Assembly (NCBI GenBank): GCA_012511005.1
Contig: JAAZGX010000206.1
Location: 1-6,992 of the forward strand
DNA length: 6,992 bases
Origin: Clostridiales bacterium
GTDB taxonomy: Bacteria > Bacillota > Clostridia > Oscillospirales > Acutalibacteraceae
Direction of reading: 5' to 3'
Part shown: positions 1 through 5,978 of the stretch, one piece after another
Position numbering within the stretch: the stretch's first letter is position 1
Layout: each line of letters opens with the position of its first letter
Program-made: the position numbers and the translations under genes
The notes under the pieces: model-generated
Told to the model about the DNA's origin: nothing
Seen by the model: the letters and a program-made list of their open reading frames with translations, nothing else
Databases searched by the model: none

Positions 1-1
1 A

Positions 2-286
2 ACGGCTTTTGACGCTATGCGTAAAGGTGACACTGCCGCAAAAAAAGTTGTGGACAGATATATTTTCTATGTTGCCTGCGGTATTATTAACATAATCAAT
101 GCGCTTCAACCTGATATTATCTGTGTAGGCGGCGGTATAGGAAACGAAAAAGAAACAATTCTTGCTCCGCTTCGCCGTTTGATTGAAAGAGAGCGTTACA
201 GTATATATGCAACACAGCAAACACAGATAGTCAGTGCCACTCTTGATAACGATGCGGGTATTATCGGTTCTGCACTGCTAAAATAA
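2..286 (+). CDS. ROK-family sugar kinase (probable glucokinase), C-terminal fragment
   Basis: This is the 3' end of a gene that enters from the left edge. The frame is open from base 2 with no start needed, and the ATG at 17 is an internal methionine. ROK kinases phosphorylate glucose or related hexoses with ATP in the cytoplasm, feeding glycolysis. The visible part has the typical ROK C-terminus: a helix (VVDRYIFYVACGIINIINAL), then the strand and glycine turn PDIICVGGGIG of the actin-like ATPase fold, and the terminal LDNDAGIIGSALLK, matching the family ending 'GNDAGIIGAALL'. The catalytic Asp, the sugar-binding residues and the zinc-binding cysteines lie upstream, outside the window, so the substrate cannot be decided here. 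The gene ends in TAA, 17 nt before murB. A ROK glucokinase just upstream of murB is, as I recall, common in Clostridia, which supports glucokinase over a transcriptional repressor. I am sure of the family and less sure of the substrate. Confidence 0.85.
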   Translation, partial: TAFDAMRKGDTAAKKVVDRYIFYVACGIINIINALQPDIICVGGGIGNEKETILAPLRRLIERERYSIYATQQTQIVSATLDNDAGIIGSALLK

Positions 287-303
287 ATATTTTGGAGTGA
301 GAT

Positions 304-1212
304 ATGAATAATATAGCTTCAATTATTGACCTCGCAGTCTTAAATGGCTGTGAGGTCAAAAGGAATGAAAGCCTGAAAAAGCTTACGACCTTTAAAACGG
401 GCGGAATTGCAAATGTTGTAATCACGCCTAAAACCGTTTATGCACTTTCGGAAATCTTAATGATGTGCCGTAAATCGAATGTAAAGTTTTTTCTGTTAGG
501 AAACGGCAGTAACACTCTTGCTTCGGACGATGGGTTTGACGGTGTTATTATTCGCACTGTCGGCGGACTTTGTGAAATGTATTTGACAGATGACCACACA
601 ATCTATACCGAGGCGGGCGTTACGCTTTCAAAGCTTTCCTTTTTCGCTTATGATAACGCTCTTACGGGAGCGGAGTTTCTTTATGGAATTCCCGGCTCAG
701 TAGGCGGAGCGGCTTTTATGAACGCCGGTGCCTACGGCGGAGAGATGAAGGATGTTGTTGAATATTGCACTCATTTAAATTCAGACTTTCAGGTCGGACA
801 GCTTTCTTCACGGCAGCTCGAATACGGCTACAGAAAGTCTGTTTATATGAAAAACGGTTTTATTATAACGGGAGTTTTAATGAAGCTAAAAAAGGGAGAC
901 AAACACGAAATAAGGTCGAAAATGGATGACTTAATGGAAAAACGGCGTGATAAACAACCGCTTGAATACCCAAGCGCAGGCAGCATTTTTAAGCGTCCCG
1001 AAAACAATTTTGCGGGCGCGCTTATAGAAAAATGCGGGCTAAAAGGCTTTCATATTGGCGGCGCTTGTGTAAGCGAAAAGCATGCAGGTTTTATTATTAA
1101 TACGGGAAATGCAACAACTTTTGATATTTTAGCTCTTGTAAACCATATTCAAAAGACTGTTTTTGAAAAAACGAATGTTAAGCTTGAAACTGAAATTAAA
1201 GTGTTAGGGTAA
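304..1212 (+). CDS. murB: UDP-N-acetylenolpyruvoylglucosamine reductase (MurB)
   Basis: MurB reduces UDP-GlcNAc-enolpyruvate to UDP-N-acetylmuramate with NADPH and bound FAD, the second committed step of cytoplasmic peptidoglycan precursor synthesis. The 302-residue protein has full family length. The FAD-binding part shows TTFKTGG (28-34), LLGNGSN (64-70) and YGIPGSVGGAAFMNAGAYGG (127-146). The C-terminal MurB domain has YPSAGSIFKRP (222-232), with Ser227 as the expected proton donor. Arg177 in YGYRKS and Glu297 in the terminal LETEIKVLG fit the other two catalytic positions. Its length and the SAGSIFKRP form fit type II MurB as in Firmicutes, rather than the longer E. coli type I. The start is supported by GGAG at 294-297, 6 nt before the ATG. 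The gene sits 17 nt after the kinase, and its TAA is 4 nt before whiA, whose ribosome binding site (AGGG at 1206-1209) lies inside the last murB codons. I see no missing key residue. Confidence 0.97.
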   Translation: MNNIASIIDLAVLNGCEVKRNESLKKLTTFKTGGIANVVITPKTVYALSEILMMCRKSNVKFFLLGNGSNTLASDDGFDGVIIRTVGGLCEMYLTDDHTIYTEAGVTLSKLSFFAYDNALTGAEFLYGIPGSVGGAAFMNAGAYGGEMKDVVEYCTHLNSDFQVGQLSSRQLEYGYRKSVYMKNGFIITGVLMKLKKGDKHEIRSKMDDLMEKRRDKQPLEYPSAGSIFKRPENNFAGALIEKCGLKGFHIGGACVSEKHAGFIINTGNATTFDILALVNHIQKTVFEKTNVKLETEIKVLG

Positions 1213-1216
1213 TACA

Positions 1217-2143
1217 ATGTCTTTTTCAAGAAAAATAAAAAAAGAATTAAGCACAATAGAAAGTAACGCCTGTTGCCAAAAGGCGGAGTGCTATGGACTT
1301 TTGTTGTTCGGACGCGCCTTTTCACTTTCCGAAATGTCTATTTTAACGCAGTCGCCGGAAGTAGCTGATTTATATGCGCGTCATATTAAAAGCTTTTTCA
1401 ATATAACCGCTCTGTTAACGCGCTCTAAAGCTGATAAATACACGGTAAGCGTTAATGATTTTGCAGACCGTAAGAAAATATTAAATGAATTTGGCTATAC
1501 AGGTAATGAAATTGCTTTAAGAATAAATTATGCGAATTTTGAGAACGATTGCTGCATAAACGCGTTTTTAAGAGGCGTCTTCCTTTCAATTGGCTTTATT
1601 ACCGACCCAAAAAAGGATTATCATTTAGAGTTTATAACGCCAAAGCATAAACTATCGACGGATTTATTAAGAATTATTGAGGAGCTTTCAATTACTCCAA
1701 AGCAGATAAGAAGAAAAAGCGGCTATTCCCTTTATATTAAGGACGGCGAAAGTATTGAAGATGTGTTGGGGTTTATGGGTGCTTCAAACGCTTTTCTTTA
1801 TATGATGAATGTGAGAGCTTCAAAGGATATGCTTAATAAAATTAACAGGCAGTACAACTTTGAAACTGCTAATCTGCATAGAACTATTGAGGCTAATATG
1901 GCGCAGTTAAATAACATTAATACCATAATTCGCCTTGCATCTCTTGATATTTTAGGTGATGAGCTTTTTTTACTTTCGCGTCTTAGGCTTGATAATAAAG
2001 AAGCTACGCTTGCAGAGCTTGGCGAAATGATGGAGCCTTCTATGTCCCGCTCTGCCGTAAGCAGGCGCTTTAAGAAGATTGAAGAAAAGGCATTGGAGTT
2101 AAAAAAGGCGGCAAATAGTGATGAAAACATTCATAATAAATAA
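1217..2143 (+). CDS. whiA: DNA-binding protein WhiA
   Basis: WhiA is a DNA-binding protein found across Gram-positive bacteria. It is a sporulation regulator in Streptomyces and is linked to cell division and chromosome segregation in Bacillus. The 308-residue protein has the family layout. The N-terminus (MSFSRKIKKEL, then ECYGLLLFGRAF at 24-35) and the segment CCINAFLRGVFLSIGFITDP (112-131), followed by YHLEF, belong to the two LAGLIDADG-like halves that have lost nuclease activity in this family. NRQYNFETANL (210-220) is the linker motif, and a C-terminal helix-turn-helix spans about 263-296. The recognition-helix segment reads MSRSAVSRRFKKI (276-288), where the family form I remember is close to VGKSGVNHRLRKL, so it is divergent at several positions. 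The ATG at 1217 is preceded by AGGG 7 nt away. The last codons overlap the start of the pseudouridine synthase. The usual rapZ and yvcK neighbours are not between murB and whiA. Identity is firm, but the regulon cannot be read from sequence. Confidence 0.95.
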   Translation: MSFSRKIKKELSTIESNACCQKAECYGLLLFGRAFSLSEMSILTQSPEVADLYARHIKSFFNITALLTRSKADKYTVSVNDFADRKKILNEFGYTGNEIALRINYANFENDCCINAFLRGVFLSIGFITDPKKDYHLEFITPKHKLSTDLLRIIEELSITPKQIRRKSGYSLYIKDGESIEDVLGFMGASNAFLYMMNVRASKDMLNKINRQYNFETANLHRTIEANMAQLNNINTIIRLASLDILGDELFLLSRLRLDNKEATLAELGEMMEPSMSRSAVSRRFKKIEEKALELKKAANSDENIHNK

Positions 2144-3080
2144 GAATGACAGTGAAAAGCGTCTTGACAGCTTTTTAATAAAAACTGTTCCGCTTTTGCC
2201 TAAATCTTTAATGCACAAATATATCCGAGAAAAGAAAATAAAGCTTAATGGAAAAAGGTCGTCCCATAATGTTAAGCTTTACGAGGGCGATGTTTTAGAA
2301 TTATATATAAAAGATGAGTTTTTTATTCATGATAACAACAAATATGATTTCTTAAAATCATCGGAACATTTAGATATTGTTTATGAAGATAAAAATATTA
2401 TACTGATAAATAAGCCGTTAGGACTGCTATCCCATTCAGATAAAAAAGAGCGTTTTGATACTGCTGTTACGAGAATATTGCGTTATCTTTATGAAAAAGG
2501 AGAATATGACCCAAAAAAGGAGAACTCTTTCTCCCCTGCCCTTGCTAATAGGATTGACAGAAATACAACGGGTATTGTAATAGCCGCCAAAAACGCCGAA
2601 ACGCTTAGGGCATTAAACGAGCTGATTAAAAATAAAGAAATCAGACGGTTTTATTTATGTGTTTGCATTGGTAAATTTAAAGAAAATTCGGGCTTGTTGA
2701 CAGGGTTTCTTAAAAAGGACGAAAACACAAACACTGTTATTATTACGGATAAAAGGCTTTCAGGCTCTAAAAGGGCTGAAACTGCATATAAAGTTATGCA
2801 TTATAACAACGGGCTGTCTTTAATAGAGGCAGAGCTTATAACGGGCAGACCACACCAGTTAAGGGCACATTTCGCCTCTATAAATCATCCAATATTAGGT
2901 GATGTTAAATATATAAAAAATAAATATGATGAATTGCATAAAAGATATAAAAGCCAGTTGCTTTGCTCTTATAAGATTTCTTTTGAATTAAAAACTGATA
3001 AGAGCATACTAAACTACCTAAACGGGAAAACATTTGAACTTAGAGACATTTGGTTTAAGCGTAAATTTAACAGTCTATAA
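2121..3080 (+). CDS. RluA-family 23S rRNA/tRNA pseudouridine synthase (RluC/RluD-like)
   Basis: The protein isomerises specific uridines in structured RNA to pseudouridine. RluC/RluD relatives act on 23S rRNA helices, but the target here is not determined. Residues are numbered from the ATG at 2121 (319 aa). An S4 RNA-binding domain covers about 12-63 (RLDSFLIKTVPLLPKS, then KLNGKRSSHNVKLYEGD). The catalytic domain starts near 84. The RluA signature is NRIDRNTTG (143-151) with catalytic Asp146; Asn replaces the usual His of HRLDxxTSG, a variant I associate with clostridial homologues. GRPHQLRAHF (242-251) is the second conserved block. A GTG at 2118 is directly before the ATG and could also be used. 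ATG is preferred as the stronger codon, with AGGCGG (2106-2111) 9 nt upstream. The start lies inside whiA (about 23 nt overlap), so translation is probably coupled. It is the last gene of the + strand run and ends 6 nt before the terminator hairpin. Confidence 0.92.
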   Translation: MKTFIINKNDSEKRLDSFLIKTVPLLPKSLMHKYIREKKIKLNGKRSSHNVKLYEGDVLELYIKDEFFIHDNNKYDFLKSSEHLDIVYEDKNIILINKPLGLLSHSDKKERFDTAVTRILRYLYEKGEYDPKKENSFSPALANRIDRNTTGIVIAAKNAETLRALNELIKNKEIRRFYLCVCIGKFKENSGLLTGFLKKDENTNTVIITDKRLSGSKRAETAYKVMHYNNGLSLIEAELITGRPHQLRAHFASINHPILGDVKYIKNKYDELHKRYKSQLLCSYKISFELKTDKSILNYLNGKTFELRDIWFKRKFNSL

Positions 3081-3085
3081 AAATA

Positions 3086-3116
3086 CGGCACCCTCATTAA
3101 AGGATGCCGATTTTTT
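3086..3116. terminator. Bidirectional Rho-independent terminator between convergent operons
   Basis: The arms CGGCACCCT (3086-3094) and AGGATGCCG (3101-3109) pair around the 6-nt loop CATTAA. On the + strand the stem has one C-A mismatch, and the following tract is ATTTTTTAT (3110-3118). On the - strand the same mismatch becomes a U-G wobble, so the stem is nine continuous pairs, followed by TATTTTTATAG. The hairpin therefore fits termination of the pseudouridine synthase operon rightwards and of the isomerase-like gene's operon leftwards, with the leftward form slightly more stable. It fills most of the 45-nt gap between the two stop codons. Confidence 0.85.
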
Positions 3117-3125
3117 ATAGGTGAA

Positions 3126-3908
3126 TTACAGTTTTTGAAGCTCTGCCAAAGCCTTCGTATTGTCTATTGTGGGAGAAAACTCAAGTCCTATGTAACCGTC
3201 ATACCCTGTTTTGGCTATTGCGTTAAATATAGAGGAGTAATTCAATTCTCCTGTACCCGGCTCATGCCTTCCCGGATTATCCGCAATATGAAAATGACCG
3301 ATTAAATCAATGTATTTTTTAATGTTATTAATGACATTACCCTCTGTTATTTGCTGATGATAAACATCAAAAAGCATTTTTACATTTTTGCTTGATACTT
3401 CTGTTATAATATCTGCCGCCTGCCTTGAAGTCGAAAGATAATAACCCTTATGGTCAATAAGAGTATTAAGAGGCTCTATAACAGCCGTTAAACCGTTCGC
3501 TTCAAATATAGGCGCGGCCGCAAGAAGAGCAGAAATAATGTTCTCCTGCTGCCTTTCACGGGATATGTTTTCATTTTCTTGACCCGTTGTAACGATTAGG
3601 TTTTTTACTCCTAACCGTTTTGCCGCCTCTGCGGAGTGGTGTACAATCTCACAGAAAATTCCCTCGCTGCCGTCCGTCACAATCGAGTTTTTCTTATATC
3701 TGTCAGAAACGGCTTTATCTTTTGAATCAACACACATTGAGGACAGTAAAACACCGGAATAATCTATCGCTTGCTTCATTTCACATACATCACGGTGCGC
3801 CCAACCCCAAATTTCCGCAGTATCTATTCCCGCGTTTTTAACTGCCGCAAAACGGTCATAAAATGGAAGCTCGTTAAAAATCATTTCAATGCAAACTGAA
3901 AACTTCAT
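3126..3908 (-). CDS. Hydroxypyruvate-isomerase-like TIM-barrel protein (sugar phosphate isomerase/epimerase superfamily)
   Basis: This 260-residue cytoplasmic protein belongs to the xylose-isomerase-like TIM-barrel superfamily and most resembles the hydroxypyruvate isomerase (Hyi) branch. Hyi interconverts hydroxypyruvate and tartronate semialdehyde. The N-terminus MKFSVCIEMIFNELPFYDRF is the first barrel strand and helix. Expected metal and catalytic positions are Glu145 in IEPLN, Asp181 and His184 in LFDVYHQQ, His207 in GHFHIADNPGRHEPGTGELN (204-223), and Glu243 in GLEF. The block ADNPGRHEPGTGE is the strongest pointer to the Hyi branch, and the length is normal. The ATG overlaps the TGA of the VanZ-like gene (ATGA, 3905-3908). 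A weak GAGAG (3917-3921) lies 8 nt upstream, so expression probably depends on coupling. No glyoxylate carboligase, tartronate semialdehyde reductase or glycerate kinase is present, so the true substrate may be another 2-keto or sugar compound. The superfamily is nearly certain and the reaction is inferred. Confidence 0.8.
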   Translation of the reverse strand: MKFSVCIEMIFNELPFYDRFAAVKNAGIDTAEIWGWAHRDVCEMKQAIDYSGVLLSSMCVDSKDKAVSDRYKKNSIVTDGSEGIFCEIVHHSAEAAKRLGVKNLIVTTGQENENISRERQQENIISALLAAAPIFEANGLTAVIEPLNTLIDHKGYYLSTSRQAADIITEVSSKNVKMLFDVYHQQITEGNVINNIKKYIDLIGHFHIADNPGRHEPGTGELNYSSIFNAIAKTGYDGYIGLEFSPTIDNTKALAELQKL

Positions 3909-4351
3909 CGCAATTTCTCTCTTTCTTTTATATATTTTGTTAAAATAATATGAATTAATGTAAAAATTAATACTCCCGCTATTACACCTGCCGTATCAAC
4001 AAGGAAATCTTTAAATTCACATGCCCTTTTAGGTATAAATATTTGATGTATTTCATCTGTTACGGCATAAAGCGAGCCATAGAGCGCCGCCTTAAAGGGA
4101 GTTAGATAACCCTTAAATGAAAAGCTTAAATTTATCGTAGAAAATCCCAAAATCATAAACTCAGTAAAATGAGCGGCATTTCTGACGAAGCTTTCGCTGA
4201 TATTCGTTTTAAAAACTTGTTCAAGGAAAAGCATCATAGAGCCGCTTGATTTTGAGGACTCCTCCCCTGTCTGATGAGACAAAAAGAAAATGAGCGACGC
4301 TGTTAATATCCATAATATAACGGATGTAGCGCGGTAAATTTTATTACTCAT
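3905..4351 (-). CDS. VanZ-like integral membrane protein
   Basis: VanZ-like proteins are small membrane proteins. The founding member gives low-level teicoplanin resistance by an unresolved mechanism, and most chromosomal homologues have no assigned role. Counting from the ATG at 4351 gives 148 residues with four hydrophobic segments at about 7-24, 62-77, 85-98 and 117-138. Family hallmarks are SHQTGEESSKSSG (25-37) after the first segment, RNAAHFTEF (57-65), DEIHQIFIPKRACEFKDFLV (99-118) with the conserved DEIHQ, and DTAG next to it. The frame stays open upstream to a TTG at 4375, but that reading lacks support. The ATG at 4351 has GGGAG at 4358-4362 and overlaps the end of the preceding gene by 8 nt (ATGAGTAA), so it is chosen. 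The TGA stop overlaps the ATG of the isomerase-like gene. With VanZ-like genes so widespread, nothing here indicates an antibiotic resistance role. Confidence 0.88.
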   Translation of the reverse strand: MSNKIYRATSVILWILTASLIFFLSHQTGEESSKSSGSMMLFLEQVFKTNISESFVRNAAHFTEFMILGFSTINLSFSFKGYLTPFKAALYGSLYAVTDEIHQIFIPKRACEFKDFLVDTAGVIAGVLIFTLIHIILTKYIKEREKLR

Positions 4352-5966
4352 ATCGTTCTCCCGAATAAAGAGCAAGGCTTGTTTTTGAATTATTAAAATA
4401 CAGCCCTTCAGTTTTTATATATGTTGCAAAATATGTATAACCGTTAAACACAGGATAAAATACTGCGTTATCATAAATATGCTTTTCAATTTGCGCTAAC
4501 GAATTAGCTTTTTCTGCAATATCTGTTTTCTTTTTCATTGTTTGAATTAGTGAATTAAGCTGCTTACTTTCATATGAAACAGTTTTTGTGCAAAAACTTT
4601 CTATGTATTCGTCGGCAAACGAGAAATCACTTTCAATCGGAGCGAAAATAACTTCATAATTCTTTTGTTTAAGAGCTTCAATAAGCTCCTCGTCAGACAC
4701 TTCATTGATTTTAATTGAAAGCTTTACGGAAAGGATTGATTGCCAATTCTGAACAATCTGTTCAACAGACCTTCTGAAATCAGGGCAGCAAGTAACCGTA
4801 ACGCATATATCCTCGCCATTATTGTTACTAAGAGCCGACTTAAAGTGGCTTTTTGCTTTCTCCGGCGCATATTCCGTTTTGAGCTTTTGCGTTTTAAAAG
4901 ACGAATATGCCGTTTCGCCTATTAAACAACCGAGCGGTACAATTGAATTCGTTTCTCCTCCGATGTAATCCGTTTTGTCGAAAAGCGTTTTATCAAAAGC
5001 GTAAAACAGGGATTTTCTAAAATCTAAATTCGCGGTAGCGCCGGCTTTCGCATTAATTAAAAGACCGAATATACGATTTTCAAGTTTAGTTAAGTTAAGC
5101 GCTGACGCGTCTTTTAACAGGCTTACGGCTTTTGCATCAACAAAATCACAATCATATGAGCCGGAGGTTAAAAGTTTTAGACGGTTATTTAAATCCTTAT
5201 TTATAATAAGACCGACTAAAGGCGCTTTCACAGTGGCTTTGCCTTTGTAATCTTTATTTTTACGAATATATACCGAGCTGTCATGAGCCCAAGATGTTAC
5301 ATAAAGCGGACCGTTACAAATTATGTAATCTAAGTCTAAACCGTACTTCCCTTTTGTTTTTTCAAAAAAGTCTTTACGGCACGGCATTGCAATCGGCAAA
5401 GTCAGAGCATTCGGAAATGCCGTATCAGCATGTTCAAGAGTTATTTCAAGCGTATTTTTATCAATTGCCTTAACACCAAGTTTATCAGAGGACAACTCGC
5501 CCTTGTTGACCTTTTGTGCGTTTTTTATTGAAAATAATTTATGTGCATACGGCGCTTTTGTAGAGGGTGATAAGGCGCGCCTTAATGCAAAAACAAAGTC
5601 CTCCGCTGTAATTTTCGTATCAAAGCTATCGTATCCCTCGTTACCTAACAGCCTTTTATGCTCGGCGGTTAAGTGCCAACAGGCATCAGGATTTAGCTTG
5701 AATGTGTATTTTAATCCGTTTGGACTGATTTTATACTCGATGGCAACTCCAAAATCTATATGACCGTTTTTATCTATCCTCAAAAGCCCTTCAAAACAGT
5801 TGCTAATTATAATTTCATCACCGTAACCGTTTGCAATTTGAGGGTCAAGAGATAAAGGCTCCAAATCAATTGGGACATAAAGGGCTTTACTTTCCGAATG
5901 CGAAAAGCATCCGGAAAGGGCAACAATAAGACATAAGGCAACGATTACCGTTAATATCCTTTTCAC
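4344..5966 (-). CDS. Family-5 (OppA-like) ABC transporter solute-binding lipoprotein
   Basis: This 540-residue extracytoplasmic protein is the ligand-capturing part of a peptide/nickel-type ABC importer. The N-terminus has Lys-Arg at 2-3, a hydrophobic stretch (4-16) and the lipobox LSGC with Cys20, so it should be lipid-anchored to the outer face of the membrane. Family-5 marks are EPLSLDPQ (36-43) at the first strand, an FEGLLRID segment (58-65), SPNGLKYTFKL (81-91), ITAEDFVFALRRALSP (119-134) and DKNTLEITLE (169-178). Between the CW at 96-97 and ITAEDF is a segment about 15 residues longer than in classical OppA; I believe related clostridial proteins share it. The start codon is GTG with AGGTGG just upstream. 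It begins 12 nt after the glycyl-tRNA synthetase stop and ends inside the VanZ-like start. No permease or ATPase gene is nearby, so it is an orphan binding protein or shares a transporter encoded elsewhere. A peptide ligand is the default guess, not shown. Confidence 0.9.
   Translation of the reverse strand: MKRILTVIVALCLIVALSGCFSHSESKALYVPIDLEPLSLDPQIANGYGDEIIISNCFEGLLRIDKNGHIDFGVAIEYKISPNGLKYTFKLNPDACWHLTAEHKRLLGNEGYDSFDTKITAEDFVFALRRALSPSTKAPYAHKLFSIKNAQKVNKGELSSDKLGVKAIDKNTLEITLEHADTAFPNALTLPIAMPCRKDFFEKTKGKYGLDLDYIICNGPLYVTSWAHDSSVYIRKNKDYKGKATVKAPLVGLIINKDLNNRLKLLTSGSYDCDFVDAKAVSLLKDASALNLTKLENRIFGLLINAKAGATANLDFRKSLFYAFDKTLFDKTDYIGGETNSIVPLGCLIGETAYSSFKTQKLKTEYAPEKAKSHFKSALSNNNGEDICVTVTCCPDFRRSVEQIVQNWQSILSVKLSIKINEVSDEELIEALKQKNYEVIFAPIESDFSFADEYIESFCTKTVSYESKQLNSLIQTMKKKTDIAEKANSLAQIEKHIYDNAVFYPVFNGYTYFATYIKTEGLYFNNSKTSLALYSGERYE
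4358..4362 (-). promoter_or_regulatory. Ribosome binding site deciding the VanZ-like start
   Basis: GGGAG on the - strand lies 6 nt before the ATG at 4351, inside the last codons of the solute-binding protein gene. It favours the ATG over the upstream in-frame TTG at 4375, and it implies that ribosomes finishing the upstream gene can reinitiate here. Confidence 0.75.
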
Positions 5967-5970
5967 ATTA

Positions 5971-5976
5971 CCACCT
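5971..5976 (-). promoter_or_regulatory. Strong ribosome binding site for the GTG-initiated binding-protein gene
   Basis: AGGTGG on the - strand ends 4 nt before the GTG at 5966, a tight but usable spacing. It begins 2 nt after the glycyl-tRNA synthetase TAA (5979-5981). An ATG at 5966-5968 overlaps the GTG in another frame but is followed at once by TGA, so the GTG, which leads into the signal peptide, is the real start. Confidence 0.7.
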
Positions 5977-5978
5977 AA

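Noticed and set aside
17..286. A complete 89-residue protein starting at ATG 17
   Set aside because: The frame stays open to the window edge and the sequence is the interior and C-terminus of a ROK kinase, so the ATG is internal.
1550..1640. LAGLIDADG homing endonuclease or intein in the + strand run
   Set aside because: The LAGLIDADG-like fold is a normal, nuclease-inactive part of WhiA. No intein splice motifs or interrupted host gene are seen.
1798..2130. A 110-codon open frame on the - strand inside whiA
   Set aside because: It lies wholly antisense to the conserved WhiA C-terminal domain. Its serine- and leucine-rich translation resembles no family and looks like an antisense shadow.
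3620..3841. A 73-codon + strand open frame inside the isomerase-like gene
   Set aside because: It is antisense to conserved TIM-barrel codons, resembles no family, and has no promoter or homologue I can recognise.
3905..4351. Glycopeptide resistance cluster
   Set aside because: Only a VanZ-like gene is present. There is no VanA/B ligase, VanH, VanX or VanRS in the window, and VanZ-like genes are common in sensitive Firmicutes.
3905..4375. Longer VanZ-like reading starting at TTG 4375
   Set aside because: TTG is a weak start, and this would overlap the binding-protein gene by 32 nt. The ATG at 4351 has GGGAG at good spacing and an 8-nt overlap.
4740..4925. Open frames of 61, 86 and 62 codons on the + strand at 4740, 5503 and 6282
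   Set aside because: All are antisense to clearly coding - strand genes and have no recognisable domain, so they are compositional shadows.
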